Below are positions 54,656 to 63,211 of a stretch of 64,000 bases of DNA, piece after piece; position 1 is the first letter of the stretch, and each line of letters begins with the position of its first letter. The position numbers and the translations under genes are program-made. The stretch is from a candidate division KSB1 bacterium (lineage in GTDB: Bacteria; Zhuqueibacterota; Zhuqueibacteria; Zhuqueibacterales; Zhuqueibacteraceae), in the NCBI GenBank assembly GCA_034506255.1, contig JAPDPX010000003.1, positions 434,001 to 498,000 of the forward strand. Reading direction: 5' to 3'. The notes beneath the pieces were generated by a model. It saw only the letters and a program-made list of their open reading frames with translations. It was not told the origin of the DNA and did no database searches.

Positions 54656-57145
54656 ATGAGGAAAGAACGGCTTCAAGCGATCAGCCGCGCGCTGCGTGGC
54701 GGGATGGCGGCGCTGTTGTGTCTCGCCCCGCTGGCGCTGGCGCAAACCGGAACGATCTCCGGCAGTGTGAAGGCCAAAGGCGGCAATGCGCTGCCGGGTG
54801 CCAACATTGTGATCACCGGCACCAGCCGCGGCGCCACCGCGGATGTCAATGGCAATTTCACCATCAGCAATGTGCCGGCGGGCACGCACACCCTGCGCGC
54901 CACTTTCATGGGTTATCAGCAGGCGGCACAGGAGGTGACCGTGACGGCCGGTGCCACGACGACGGTGAATTTCGACCTGGAAGAAAGCAGTCTGCTGGCG
55001 GATGCGGTGATCATCAGTGCCTCGCGCCGCGCGGAAAAACTCACCGAGGCGCCGGCCACCGTCGCGGTGATCAATGCCCGCGGCATCGATGAATTTCCCG
55101 CCTTCAATCCCGGCGAACTGGCGGGCCGGCAGAAGGGCGTGGATTACGTGCGCTCGGGTGTGGTCGGCACCGGCTTGAACATTCGCGGCTTCAACAGCGC
55201 TTTCAATGCCAAGAACCTGCAGATGAACGATGCGCGCCTTTCCACGCTCATTGCCACCAGCCTGCCGTTCGGCGCGCTCAGCACCACGGTGAAGGAGGAC
55301 ATCGAACGGGTCGAGTTGATTCTCGGACCGGCCGCGGCGCTCTATGGCCCCAACGCCCACAACGGCCTGGTCAACACCATCACCAAGGACCCGCGCAGTT
55401 ATCCCGGCACCAGCGTGGCCGTGGGAGGCGGCAACCAGAGTGTGGTGAGCGGCCGCTTCCGCCATGCCAACGTCGTCAATGAAAAATTTGCCTACAAAAT
55501 CAGCGGGGAATACAGCCGCGGCGAAGAGTTTGCTTTCATCGATTCGGTTTACATCGCCGGCCGGCCCTACCCCGAGCTCGACCTCGACCGCGAGTTCAAC
55601 TCGCTGCGCGGCGAGGGCGCGCTCTACTACACCCTCGAGCCCGGCACCGACCTGGTGTTTTCCGCCGGCGGCAGCAACAGCAACAATCTGGGCGTGACCA
55701 ACGCCGGCCGCAACCAGATTCGCGACTGGCGGCTGTTTTTCGTGCAGGGCCGTTACGTTTCCCCGCGGCTGTTCGCACAGGTTTATCACACCTGGAGCCG
55801 CACCGACAGCACCTACGCCATCAACCAGCGCACACAAAACTATCGCAGTTTCATCAATGCCGGCTTTAGCGAGTCGGTGGCGCGGCAGCGCTCCTATCGC
55901 GAGCAGTGGGTCGGCACGCAGACTGCGGGCGTGGCGCTCAATCGCGGCGCGCTGTTTATTGACGATTCCCGCCGGCTCAATGCCGAGCTGCAATACAACA
56001 ACACCTGGGCCGGTTTCACCGTGATTGGCGGGGTGCAGTGGCAGCGTGACATGGCGAGCAGCAAGGGCACCTATCTGCTCGACAACGGCGGCACCATCGA
56101 GCTCGACCAGTACGGCTTCTACGCCCAGGTGGAAAAACCCCTGGTGGAGGGTCTGAAGGTTGTGCTGGCCGGCCGCGCCGACGATCATGAACTCTACGGC
56201 TTCAACTTCATCCCCAAGGGCGGGGTGCTGGTGAGCCAGGGCAACGGCACCTGGCGCCTGACCTACGGCAAGGGCATTGCCGCGCCCTCGATCCTCAACC
56301 TCAGTGCCAACATCTTCGGCGGCTTGCTGCTCGGCAACGGCGAGGGCTTCACCCTCAGCGACGGCACCAAGATCCCCAAACTCGAGGTGGAAACCATTCA
56401 AACCCTCGAGGCCGGCTACAAGGGCGTGCTCGCGGGCAAGCTCTATCTCGATGCCAATGGCTACTACAATTTCTCCAAAAATTTCATCAGCCCCACCATC
56501 AACATCGCCACCAACGGCCGCACGGTCACCCATCGCGGCAACACGCCGATGAGCCAGGTGATCCCCGGCACGCCGGCGACCGGCTCGCCCTTCGTGCTCA
56601 CCTATCTCAATTTTGGTGACGTCAACACTTTTGGTTTCGATCTCGGGGTGAATTACTACCTGCGCAACAACCTGACCCTGTCGCTCAACTACTCCTTCTT
56701 CGATTTCGCTCTCGACAATTCCGATCTCAAAAACGACGGCAACAAGGACGGCCGGGTCAACGAGAGCGACCTGCCGATCAACACCCCCAAGCACAAGGCC
56801 TCCGGCGGCCTGACGCTGAGCCAGCCGAAGTACTTTGGCTCGCTGTTCGTGCGCTGGGTGGATGAGTATGATTTCTTCTCCGGCATCAATGTCGCCGCCA
56901 AAACCAACCGCGCGTTGATCTACAACGGCGAGCCGGTGATCGAAGGCCGGCGCGTCGGCCGCGATTTCAACGAAGGCCCACTCGGCGGCTTCGTCAATGT
57001 TGATCTCAGCGCCGGCTGGCGTTTCACCCCGGACTTCACCATCGCCGGCCACATCACCAATCTTTTCGATGCGAAAGTGCGCGAATTCGTGGCTTCACCC
57101 CCCATCGGCAGGCTGTTCGCCGCCGAGCTGAAGTACGCATTCTGA
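54656..57145 (+). CDS. TonB-dependent receptor with carboxypeptidase-like N-domain
   Basis: An 829-residue outer-membrane receptor with an ideal ribosome site (GGGAGG) and a signal peptide ending ALAQT. Residues ~28-110 are a carboxypeptidase-D-regulatory-like domain (GTISGSVKAKGGNALPGANIVI ... VPAGTHTLRATFMGY). The plug follows (VIISASRRAEKLTEAPATVAVI ... LNIRGFNSAF ... VELILGPAAALYGPNAHNGLVN), then a barrel of alternating strands ending in aromatic KYAF. It should import a chelate, vitamin or glycan using TonB energy. No SusD partner follows, so a Sus-type glycan system is unlikely. A long hairpin lies just after the stop. Confidence 0.92.
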   Translation: MRKERLQAISRALRGGMAALLCLAPLALAQTGTISGSVKAKGGNALPGANIVITGTSRGATADVNGNFTISNVPAGTHTLRATFMGYQQAAQEVTVTAGATTTVNFDLEESSLLADAVIISASRRAEKLTEAPATVAVINARGIDEFPAFNPGELAGRQKGVDYVRSGVVGTGLNIRGFNSAFNAKNLQMNDARLSTLIATSLPFGALSTTVKEDIERVELILGPAAALYGPNAHNGLVNTITKDPRSYPGTSVAVGGGNQSVVSGRFRHANVVNEKFAYKISGEYSRGEEFAFIDSVYIAGRPYPELDLDREFNSLRGEGALYYTLEPGTDLVFSAGGSNSNNLGVTNAGRNQIRDWRLFFVQGRYVSPRLFAQVYHTWSRTDSTYAINQRTQNYRSFINAGFSESVARQRSYREQWVGTQTAGVALNRGALFIDDSRRLNAELQYNNTWAGFTVIGGVQWQRDMASSKGTYLLDNGGTIELDQYGFYAQVEKPLVEGLKVVLAGRADDHELYGFNFIPKGGVLVSQGNGTWRLTYGKGIAAPSILNLSANIFGGLLLGNGEGFTLSDGTKIPKLEVETIQTLEAGYKGVLAGKLYLDANGYYNFSKNFISPTINIATNGRTVTHRGNTPMSQVIPGTPATGSPFVLTYLNFGDVNTFGFDLGVNYYLRNNLTLSLNYSFFDFALDNSDLKNDGNKDGRVNESDLPINTPKHKASGGLTLSQPKYFGSLFVRWVDEYDFFSGINVAAKTNRALIYNGEPVIEGRRVGRDFNEGPLGGFVNVDLSAGWRFTPDFTIAGHITNLFDAKVREFVASPPIGRLFAAELKYAF

Positions 57146-57787
57146 ATCCGCGCGCAGGAATCCGGCTGTCATGTTGTGGGAGAAGCGCCCCGCCATGCGC
57201 CGGGCGCTTCTCCCAACAACATGGCTGCCCCGGATGCTGTATGCCGCACCGGTCCGGCATGGGTTGTCATCATCGGCAACGCGATGACCTCCTGACCAGC
57301 AGGCGCTTGTAACTTGTGTTTGACGTCATGCCTCAGTTTCGTGTGGAGAGGCAGCGCGGATATCCTGTCTGCAGACAGGGAGGTCTGCGTTGCGCCACAC
57401 GTTCGTGGGGAATTATTTTTTGACGGAGGTGTTCCCGCTCCCTGTCTTGCTGCGGGCATCCTCGCCAGGCCCGGCCCGATTTCCCGGGAGCAGAAGGGGC
57501 CCTCCGCACGACGCGAGGCCTTGCTGCATGGCGGCGGGCGGGGTGCACTTCATCGGATCAGGCAGCAGCTCTCCTCCGGCACGCAGCAATGACCGGGGCG
57601 TTGCATGAAATTTTCACCAGTGGCCCAGCTCGAAGCCGCAACCCGGAGGGGTGGGACTGTCATCTGATCGGCAAAGACGGTGAGGTTGGGATGCCGCACT
57701 CGCCACGATTCGGTGTTTGCAAGCCGGCTTTGAGGGAAGGAACAGGGCCACTCTCGAACGTTTGTCTTGGCAAGGCAGGGAAAAAGC
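57146..57787. other. Intergenic region with hairpin and repeat relic
   Basis: About 640 bases between the receptor and the SDR gene. It contains the long hairpin at 57171 and the CTGTCTGCAGACAGGGAGG motif (57364-57418) shared with 52437-52493. No gene is supported in the remaining ~350 bases. Confidence 0.55.
57171..57223 (+). terminator. Long hairpin after the TonB-dependent receptor
   Basis: ATGTTGT-GGGAGAAGCGCCC pairs with GGGCGCTTCTCCC-AACAACAT over ~20 bases with one bulge and a ~10-base loop, starting 25 bases after the stop. No T-run follows, so it is either a Rho-type or processing hairpin rather than a classical intrinsic terminator. Confidence 0.6.
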
Positions 57788-58519
57788 ATGCGTCTTGAAA
57801 ACAAAATTGCACTCCTCACCGGCGGCGCCAGCGGCATCGGCCGGGTGACGGCGGAAACCTTCCACCGCGAAGGGGCGAAGGTGATCATTGTTGACGTTAA
57901 TGAAGAGGCCGGCCGGGCGGTGGCTGCCCGTCTGGCGGGCGCCGAATTCGAGAAGGTCAATGTCGCCGAAGCGGTCGAAGTGCAGCAACTGTTCGAGCGC
58001 GTGCAGGCCCGTCATGGCCGGCTCGATGTGCTTGTCAACAACGCCGGCATTCTGCAGGATGCCCGGCTGGTGAAAATGACCCCGGAGCAGTGGCAGCGCG
58101 TCATCGCCGTCAATCTCACCGGCGTGTTTCTCTGCGGCCAGGCTGCCGCGCGCATGATGGAAAACCAGGCTGGCGGTGGCGTGATTCTCAATGCCGCCTC
58201 GGTGGTGGGGTTGTATGGCAATTTCGGGCAAAGCAACTATGTTGCCAGCAAGGCGGGCGTCATCGGCATGACCAAAGTGTGGGCCCGCGAGCTGGGCCCC
58301 AAAAACATCCGCGTGAATGCCGTGGCGCCGGGCTTCATCGCCACGGAGATGATGCAAACCGTCCCGGAAAAAGTGCTCACCGCCCTGCGCGAGAAGACAC
58401 CGCTGCGCCGGCTGGGTGATCCCCGGGAAGTCGCCAATGTTTATCTCTTCCTGGCCTCCGAAGAGGCGAGTTTCATCACGGGCGCAGTCATTTCGGTGGA
58501 CGGCGGCCTGGTGGCATAA
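57788..58519 (+). CDS. FabG-like short-chain dehydrogenase/reductase
   Basis: A 243-residue classical SDR; ATG 57788 has AGGGAAA upstream. NAD(P) motif LTGGASGIGR, NNAG, catalytic Ser in NAASVVG, YVASK with Tyr and Lys, and the C-terminal ITGAVISVDGG are all present, as in FabG 3-oxoacyl-ACP reductases. It follows a 640-base gap and lies 14 bases before an acyl-CoA ligase, so it probably reduces a 3-oxoacyl intermediate in the acyl pathway encoded here. It is too short for an OleD-type extended SDR. Confidence 0.88.
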   Translation: MRLENKIALLTGGASGIGRVTAETFHREGAKVIIVDVNEEAGRAVAARLAGAEFEKVNVAEAVEVQQLFERVQARHGRLDVLVNNAGILQDARLVKMTPEQWQRVIAVNLTGVFLCGQAAARMMENQAGGGVILNAASVVGLYGNFGQSNYVASKAGVIGMTKVWARELGPKNIRVNAVAPGFIATEMMQTVPEKVLTALREKTPLRRLGDPREVANVYLFLASEEASFITGAVISVDGGLVA

Positions 58520-58533
58520 GCAGGGTCTGGCAC

Positions 58534-60054
58534 ATGTACATCGGTGATTATCTCGGCCGGCGCTGTGTCTACACGCCGGAGAAGGTTGCGCTCATCGCGG
58601 TGAGCCACACGCCGGCACGGCGCTACACCTATGCGCAGCTCAATCAGCGCGCCGAGCGGCTGGCGTGCTGGTTGCGCGAGCAGGGCGTGGGCAAGGGCGA
58701 TCGCGTCGCCATGCTGGCGCACGATGGCATTCATTTCTACGACGCCTTTTTCGCCTGTGGCAAGCTCGGCGCAATCTTCGCGCCGCTGAACTGGCGTCTG
58801 CACAGCCGGGAGTTGGAAGAGCAGCTCCGGCTCATCACACCGCGCCTGCTGTTTCATGCCCGTGAAGAGCCGATGTCGTCGCTGGTGCAACAATGGCAGG
58901 GCCGGCCCGGCCTGCCAGCTGTGATCGCCTTCGATGCGGGTGCAACGCAATGGTTCCCTGTGCCGGCGGGCGGGGTGACCCCCGTGACCTGCGAGACACT
59001 CACCGAATCCGACACCGCCTGTCTGCTGTTCACCGGCGGCACCACCGGCCGGCCCAAGGCGGCACAGATCAGCCACCGCCAGATCGTGTGGAACATGATC
59101 AATTCCATGCTCGCCGACGTGCGGGGCAGTGACATCTTTCTCAACATCTTTCCCCTGTTTCATGTCGGTGGCCTGTTCGCCTTTTCCCTGCCGATTTTGT
59201 TGCAGGGCGGCACGGTGGTGCAAACCAAAAAATTCGAGGCCGGGCGCACGCTCGCGCTCATCGCGCAGGAGCACGTCACCCTCTTTGGCGGTGTGCCCAC
59301 GGTGTTTCAGATGCTCAGCGAGGCGCCCAACTGGCCGGCGGCCGATCTCACTTCGCTGCGCTACTGCATGAGCGGCGGCGCGCCCATGCCGGTGCCGTTG
59401 ATTCGCCGCTATCAACAGGAGAAGGGGGTGGTGTTTCGCCAGGGCTTCGGCATGACGGAATTCGGCCCCGGCGTGTTTTCCCTGGCGGCGGAGGACGCCG
59501 AGCGCAAGGCCGGCTCGATCGGCAAACCGAATTTCTTCGTCGATGCCGCGATTCGTGCTCCGGCGGACAATACCCCGCTGCCGCCCGGCAAAATCGGCGA
59601 ACTGGTGTTGCGCGGCCCCACGGCGATGACCGGCTATTTCGGCGATCCTGTCGCCACCGCCGCCGCCTTCGATGCCGACGGCTACTTTCACACCGGCGAT
59701 CTTGCCTATGTCGATGACGAGGGCTATTTTTTCATCGTCGATCGCCTGAAAGACATGTTCATCAGCGGTGGCGAAAACGTTTATCCTGCTGAAATCGAAG
59801 CCGCCTTGTACCGCCATCCTGCGGTGGCACAGTGTGCAGTGATCGGCGTGCCCGATGAGAAATGGGGGCAGGTGGGCCGGGCGTTCGTGGTGCGGAAATC
59901 AGGCGCGGCGGTGACAGCGGAGGAGTTGTTGCACTTTCTGCGGGATCAACTCGCCGGCTATAAAGTACCCCGAACCATCGTTTTTCGTGAGCACCTGCCG
60001 GTTTCCGCTGCCGGCAAACTGCTCAAGTCCGTCCTGCGTGAAGAGAGCGCCTGA
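58534..60054 (+). CDS. AMP-binding acyl-CoA synthetase, first copy
   Basis: A 506-residue ANL-superfamily ligase. P-loop LLFTGGTTGRPKAAQISH, GFGMTEFGPG, YFHTGDLAYVDDEGYFFIVDRLKDMFISGGENVYPAE and the catalytic Lys in SAAGKLLK are all intact. It should activate a fatty or aromatic acid to its acyl-AMP and then acyl-CoA. A second ligase of about the same length lies at 61640, on the other side of the KAS III-like gene; the two share most motifs and look like paralogues with different substrate pockets. Confidence 0.92.
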   Translation: MYIGDYLGRRCVYTPEKVALIAVSHTPARRYTYAQLNQRAERLACWLREQGVGKGDRVAMLAHDGIHFYDAFFACGKLGAIFAPLNWRLHSRELEEQLRLITPRLLFHAREEPMSSLVQQWQGRPGLPAVIAFDAGATQWFPVPAGGVTPVTCETLTESDTACLLFTGGTTGRPKAAQISHRQIVWNMINSMLADVRGSDIFLNIFPLFHVGGLFAFSLPILLQGGTVVQTKKFEAGRTLALIAQEHVTLFGGVPTVFQMLSEAPNWPAADLTSLRYCMSGGAPMPVPLIRRYQQEKGVVFRQGFGMTEFGPGVFSLAAEDAERKAGSIGKPNFFVDAAIRAPADNTPLPPGKIGELVLRGPTAMTGYFGDPVATAAAFDADGYFHTGDLAYVDDEGYFFIVDRLKDMFISGGENVYPAEIEAALYRHPAVAQCAVIGVPDEKWGQVGRAFVVRKSGAAVTAEELLHFLRDQLAGYKVPRTIVFREHLPVSAAGKLLKSVLREESA

Positions 60055-60422
60055 CCGGATGTGGCGAGGCCGCTTGCCGGCTTCGCGATGCTGACCGGAA
60101 AGGTCGGCATCCCGTCTGCCTGCAGGCGGGCGAGCCAATGCTGCCAACTTTTGCGAAACGATACAATCCCAAACCAAAGCGGGCAAGGACGCGAAGCCGC
60201 AGGGGCTTTGCAAAGAATAATCGTTCTGCCACGGTTTGGCCGCAGCTTTGTCCTGCGATCCTGTGGAGGCTCTCTGCAGGAGTGCCACGGCCAGGCCGCC
60301 GCCGATCAAAAAGGGGAGGCAGCGCAGACAGCCTGTCTGCCGACAGGCATTTTCGTAGTTTCGGGGGACACAGATGAACGCCGATCCCCGCTGATTTTTG
60401 TTGGTATCTGCTGATCTGCCAC
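60055..60422. other. Intergenic region with dispersed repeat
   Basis: About 370 bases inside the acyl-metabolism cluster, mostly one copy of the dispersed GACGCGAAGCCGCAGG repeat (60140-60298). It ends with a short CAGCCTGTCTGCCGACAGGC palindrome at ~60328. No gene. Confidence 0.6.
60140..60298 (+). repeat. Dispersed GACGCGAAGCCGCAGG repeat, copy 3
   Basis: Matches 19764-19920 in the same orientation (CAAGGACGCGAAGCCGCAGG is identical in both) and 43249-43409 inverted. Insertion inside what is otherwise one gene cluster suggests the repeats arrived after the cluster formed. Confidence 0.75.
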
Positions 60423-61508
60423 ATGAGTCAGTCTTTCAACAACGCTGCGAGCGCGCTGCCTGCAGCGCCTGCCGGTACCGTCCCCGTGGGCATCGTCAGT
60501 GCCGGCATGCACCTGCCCGCCGGTTTCCTCACCGCCGCCGACATTGCCGCACAAAGCGGCCTGCCGGAGTGGGTGGTGCGCGACAAGCTCGGCATTCACA
60601 AAAAGTACATCGCCGGCGCCGATGATCATCCCAACGACATGGCGCTGGCCGCCGCGCGTGACTGCCTGGCCCGCGCCGCCATTCCCGCCAGCGAAATCGA
60701 CCTGGTGCTCTGCACCACCGAGGAGTGGAAGGAATACGCGATGTGGACCGCCGGCATCGATCTCGCCCACCGTCTGGGCGCCCCCCGGGCGTGGGCAATC
60801 GATTTGCACATGCGCTGCTGCACCACCATTGCCGCCATTAAAATCGCCTGCGATCTGATGGCCTGTGACGACAGCCTGCACACCGTGCTGATCGCCGGCG
60901 GCTACAACGTCAGCCGCTTCGTCAATTTCAAAAACCCCCGCACCTCGTTTCTGTTCAATCTCGGCGCCGGCGCCGGTGCCCTGCTGCTGCGCAAGCACTG
61001 GCCGCGCAATCGCGTGCTGGGCGCCCATCTCCTCAGCGATGGTTCGATGAGCCGGCATGTCATCGTGCCTGCCAGCGGCACGCGGGAACATCCCAGCGAC
61101 GCGGCAGTGGCCGCCGGCCGCTTTTATTTCGACCTGGTCGAGCCCGAAGCGATGAAGAACCGTCTGAACGAAGTTTCCATGCACAACTGGCTCACTTGCA
61201 TCGACGAGGCGCTGCGCAAGAGCAGCCGGCTCGTGGGCCGGACATTGACCCGTCGCGACATCGGTTTTCTCAACATGATCCTGGTCAAACCCTCGGCGCA
61301 TCGCGAAATGCTGCAGCACCTCGGCCTGCAGGAAACGCAGTCGGTTTATCTGGCGGAGTATGGTCATATCGGGGAGCAGGACAATATCATCGCCATCCGC
61401 GAAGGCGAGAAGCAGGGCCGGCTGCGGGACGGGGATTTGATGGTGATGGTGGGCGCGGGCATCGGCTACGTGTGGGGCGCGGCCTGCGTGCGCTGGGGCC
61501 CGCTGTGA
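60423..61508 (+). CDS. KAS III (FabH)-like thiolase-fold enzyme with altered triad
   Basis: A 361-residue member of the FabH/chalcone-synthase-like family: VGIVSAGMHLPAGFLTAADIA, KLGIHKKYIAG, VLCTTEEW, and AIDLHMRCCTTIAAIKIA, where Cys132 aligns with the nucleophile. The other triad positions differ: the usual HQAN region reads KPSAH (Lys289, His293), and the usual GN motif reads GHIGEQD (His315). Canonical FabH condensation needs Cys-His-Asn, so this enzyme may transfer or condense acyl groups by another route. It lies between two acyl-CoA ligases, which could supply its substrates. Confidence 0.82.
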   Translation: MSQSFNNAASALPAAPAGTVPVGIVSAGMHLPAGFLTAADIAAQSGLPEWVVRDKLGIHKKYIAGADDHPNDMALAAARDCLARAAIPASEIDLVLCTTEEWKEYAMWTAGIDLAHRLGAPRAWAIDLHMRCCTTIAAIKIACDLMACDDSLHTVLIAGGYNVSRFVNFKNPRTSFLFNLGAGAGALLLRKHWPRNRVLGAHLLSDGSMSRHVIVPASGTREHPSDAAVAAGRFYFDLVEPEAMKNRLNEVSMHNWLTCIDEALRKSSRLVGRTLTRRDIGFLNMILVKPSAHREMLQHLGLQETQSVYLAEYGHIGEQDNIIAIREGEKQGRLRDGDLMVMVGAGIGYVWGAACVRWGPL

Positions 61509-61639
61509 GTGAGCGCGAGTATCCGCACCCGGCAAGCTCGCACGCGACGCGGCGTTCGAGAAACGCCGGTGCCGCCGGATCGGCGCATTCCCGGAGGACC
61601 GGCGGCTGCAAAAAACCAAAGACATGGAGTGCGGCTGTC

Positions 61640-63166
61640 ATGCCGATACAACCCTCAACCTATGTTACGGACTGGCTGCACAAGCGGGCGTGTTTGACGC
61701 CGGAGCAGCCGGCGCTGCTGGATCGCGCCAGCGGCCGGCAGTTGACTTTTGCCGAGTGGAACGCGCAGGCCAACCGCACCGCCAATTTTCTGCGCGCCCT
61801 GGGCGTGCAACCGGGTGACCGCGTCTCGGTGTATGCCTCCAATTGCCCGGCCTATCTCGATTTGCTGTTCGCCTGCGGCAAGATCGGCGCGATTCTGCAC
61901 AACCTCAACTGGCGGCTGACCGTGTTCGAACTGCGCGTTTTGCTCGCCGAAGCGGAGGCCAAAGTGCTGTGCTATTCGCCGGAGTGGCGGCTGCAAGTGG
62001 AGGAGCTGCGGCCGGCGCTGGGCAACACCACGATCGTGGCGCTGGGCGAGCCGGCGGCCGGCGAACGCGGCTTCCACGAACGCGAGCAGTACGCCGACAT
62101 TTTGCCCGATCCCGCGCAGCTGCACAGCGATGATGCCTGGGCCATCTTCTACACCGGCGGCACCACCGGCCTTCCCAAGGGCGCGGTGCTCACCCACGGC
62201 AACATGACCTGGAACAGCATCAACACGGTGACGAGCTGGGGGCTGACCGCGGCGGATTGCGCCGCGCTGCAGCTTCCCCTGTTTCACATCGGCGGGCCGA
62301 ACATTTTCATGCTGCCGCTGGTGCACGTCGGCGGCCGCACCATCCTGTGCCGTGGTTTCGAAGTCGACGAAACCTTCGATTTGGTGGAAAGTGGCGCCAT
62401 TACCCTCTATGTCGGCGTGCCGACGATGTTCATCATGCTGCAGCAGCATCCGCGCTGGCAGCAGGCGGATTTCTCCCGCCTGAAGCTGGTCATCAGTGGT
62501 GGCGCCTCCTGCCCTCTGCCGGTGATGCAGAAATTCTGGGACAAGGGCGTCGATTTCAAAACAGGCTACGGTCTGACGGAGGCCGCGGGCAACAATTTCT
62601 GGCTGCCGCCGCCACAGGTGCGTCGCAAACCCGGCGCGGTGGGGTTCCCGCTCTTTCACATCGACATGAAAATCGTGCGGCCCGATGGCAGCCGCTGTGC
62701 CGCACAGGAGGCCGGCGAACTGTTGATTCGCGGGCCGCATGTCATGGCCGGCTACTGGCGCAAGCCGGAAGAAACCGCCGCCGTGCTGCGCGACGGCTGG
62801 CTGCACACCGGCGATCTGGCGCGCCAGGATGAGGAGGGCTGTTTCTACATTATCGGCCGCAGCAAGGACATGTTCATCAGCGGTGGCGAAAATGTTTACC
62901 CTGCGGAGGTGGAGAGTGCCTTGCATGCCCATCCCGCCGTGGCGGAGGCGGCGGTGATCGGCGTGCCGGATGAGACCTGGGGCGAGGTCGGCAAGGCCTT
63001 CCTCGTCCTGAAGGCGGGCAGGCAGGTGAGTGAACAGGAACTGCTGGCATTTCTCCGGACGCGACTGGCGAAATACAAAATCCCGCGCTCCTTCGAATTC
63101 CTCGCCGCATTGCCCAAAACAGCAATCGGCAAGATCGACAAGAAGAAGCTGCAACCAGGCCCCTGA
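61640..63166 (+). CDS. AMP-binding acyl-CoA synthetase, second copy
   Basis: A 508-residue ANL ligase starting at ATG 61640 (GGAGTG upstream; the frame continues far upstream through the preceding gene). Motifs are FYTGGTTGLPKGAVLTHGN, GYGLTEAAG, LHTGDLARQDEEGCFYIIGRSKDMFISGGENVYPAE and the catalytic Lys in TAIGKIDKKKL. It is similar to the ligase at 58534. Two ligases around one condensing-type enzyme suggest that two different acids are activated and joined. Confidence 0.92.
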   Translation: MPIQPSTYVTDWLHKRACLTPEQPALLDRASGRQLTFAEWNAQANRTANFLRALGVQPGDRVSVYASNCPAYLDLLFACGKIGAILHNLNWRLTVFELRVLLAEAEAKVLCYSPEWRLQVEELRPALGNTTIVALGEPAAGERGFHEREQYADILPDPAQLHSDDAWAIFYTGGTTGLPKGAVLTHGNMTWNSINTVTSWGLTAADCAALQLPLFHIGGPNIFMLPLVHVGGRTILCRGFEVDETFDLVESGAITLYVGVPTMFIMLQQHPRWQQADFSRLKLVISGGASCPLPVMQKFWDKGVDFKTGYGLTEAAGNNFWLPPPQVRRKPGAVGFPLFHIDMKIVRPDGSRCAAQEAGELLIRGPHVMAGYWRKPEETAAVLRDGWLHTGDLARQDEEGCFYIIGRSKDMFISGGENVYPAEVESALHAHPAVAEAAVIGVPDETWGEVGKAFLVLKAGRQVSEQELLAFLRTRLAKYKIPRSFEFLAALPKTAIGKIDKKKLQPGP

Positions 63167-63211
63167 AACCGGCGGTGCCCTGCGGCAGTGGTTGGGAAAG
63201 GTGAAACCCTC

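Noticed and set aside
54611..57052. 813-codon open frame antisense to the TonB-dependent receptor
   Set aside because: No start signal, no domain, low-complexity composition; the plus-strand gene is unmistakable.
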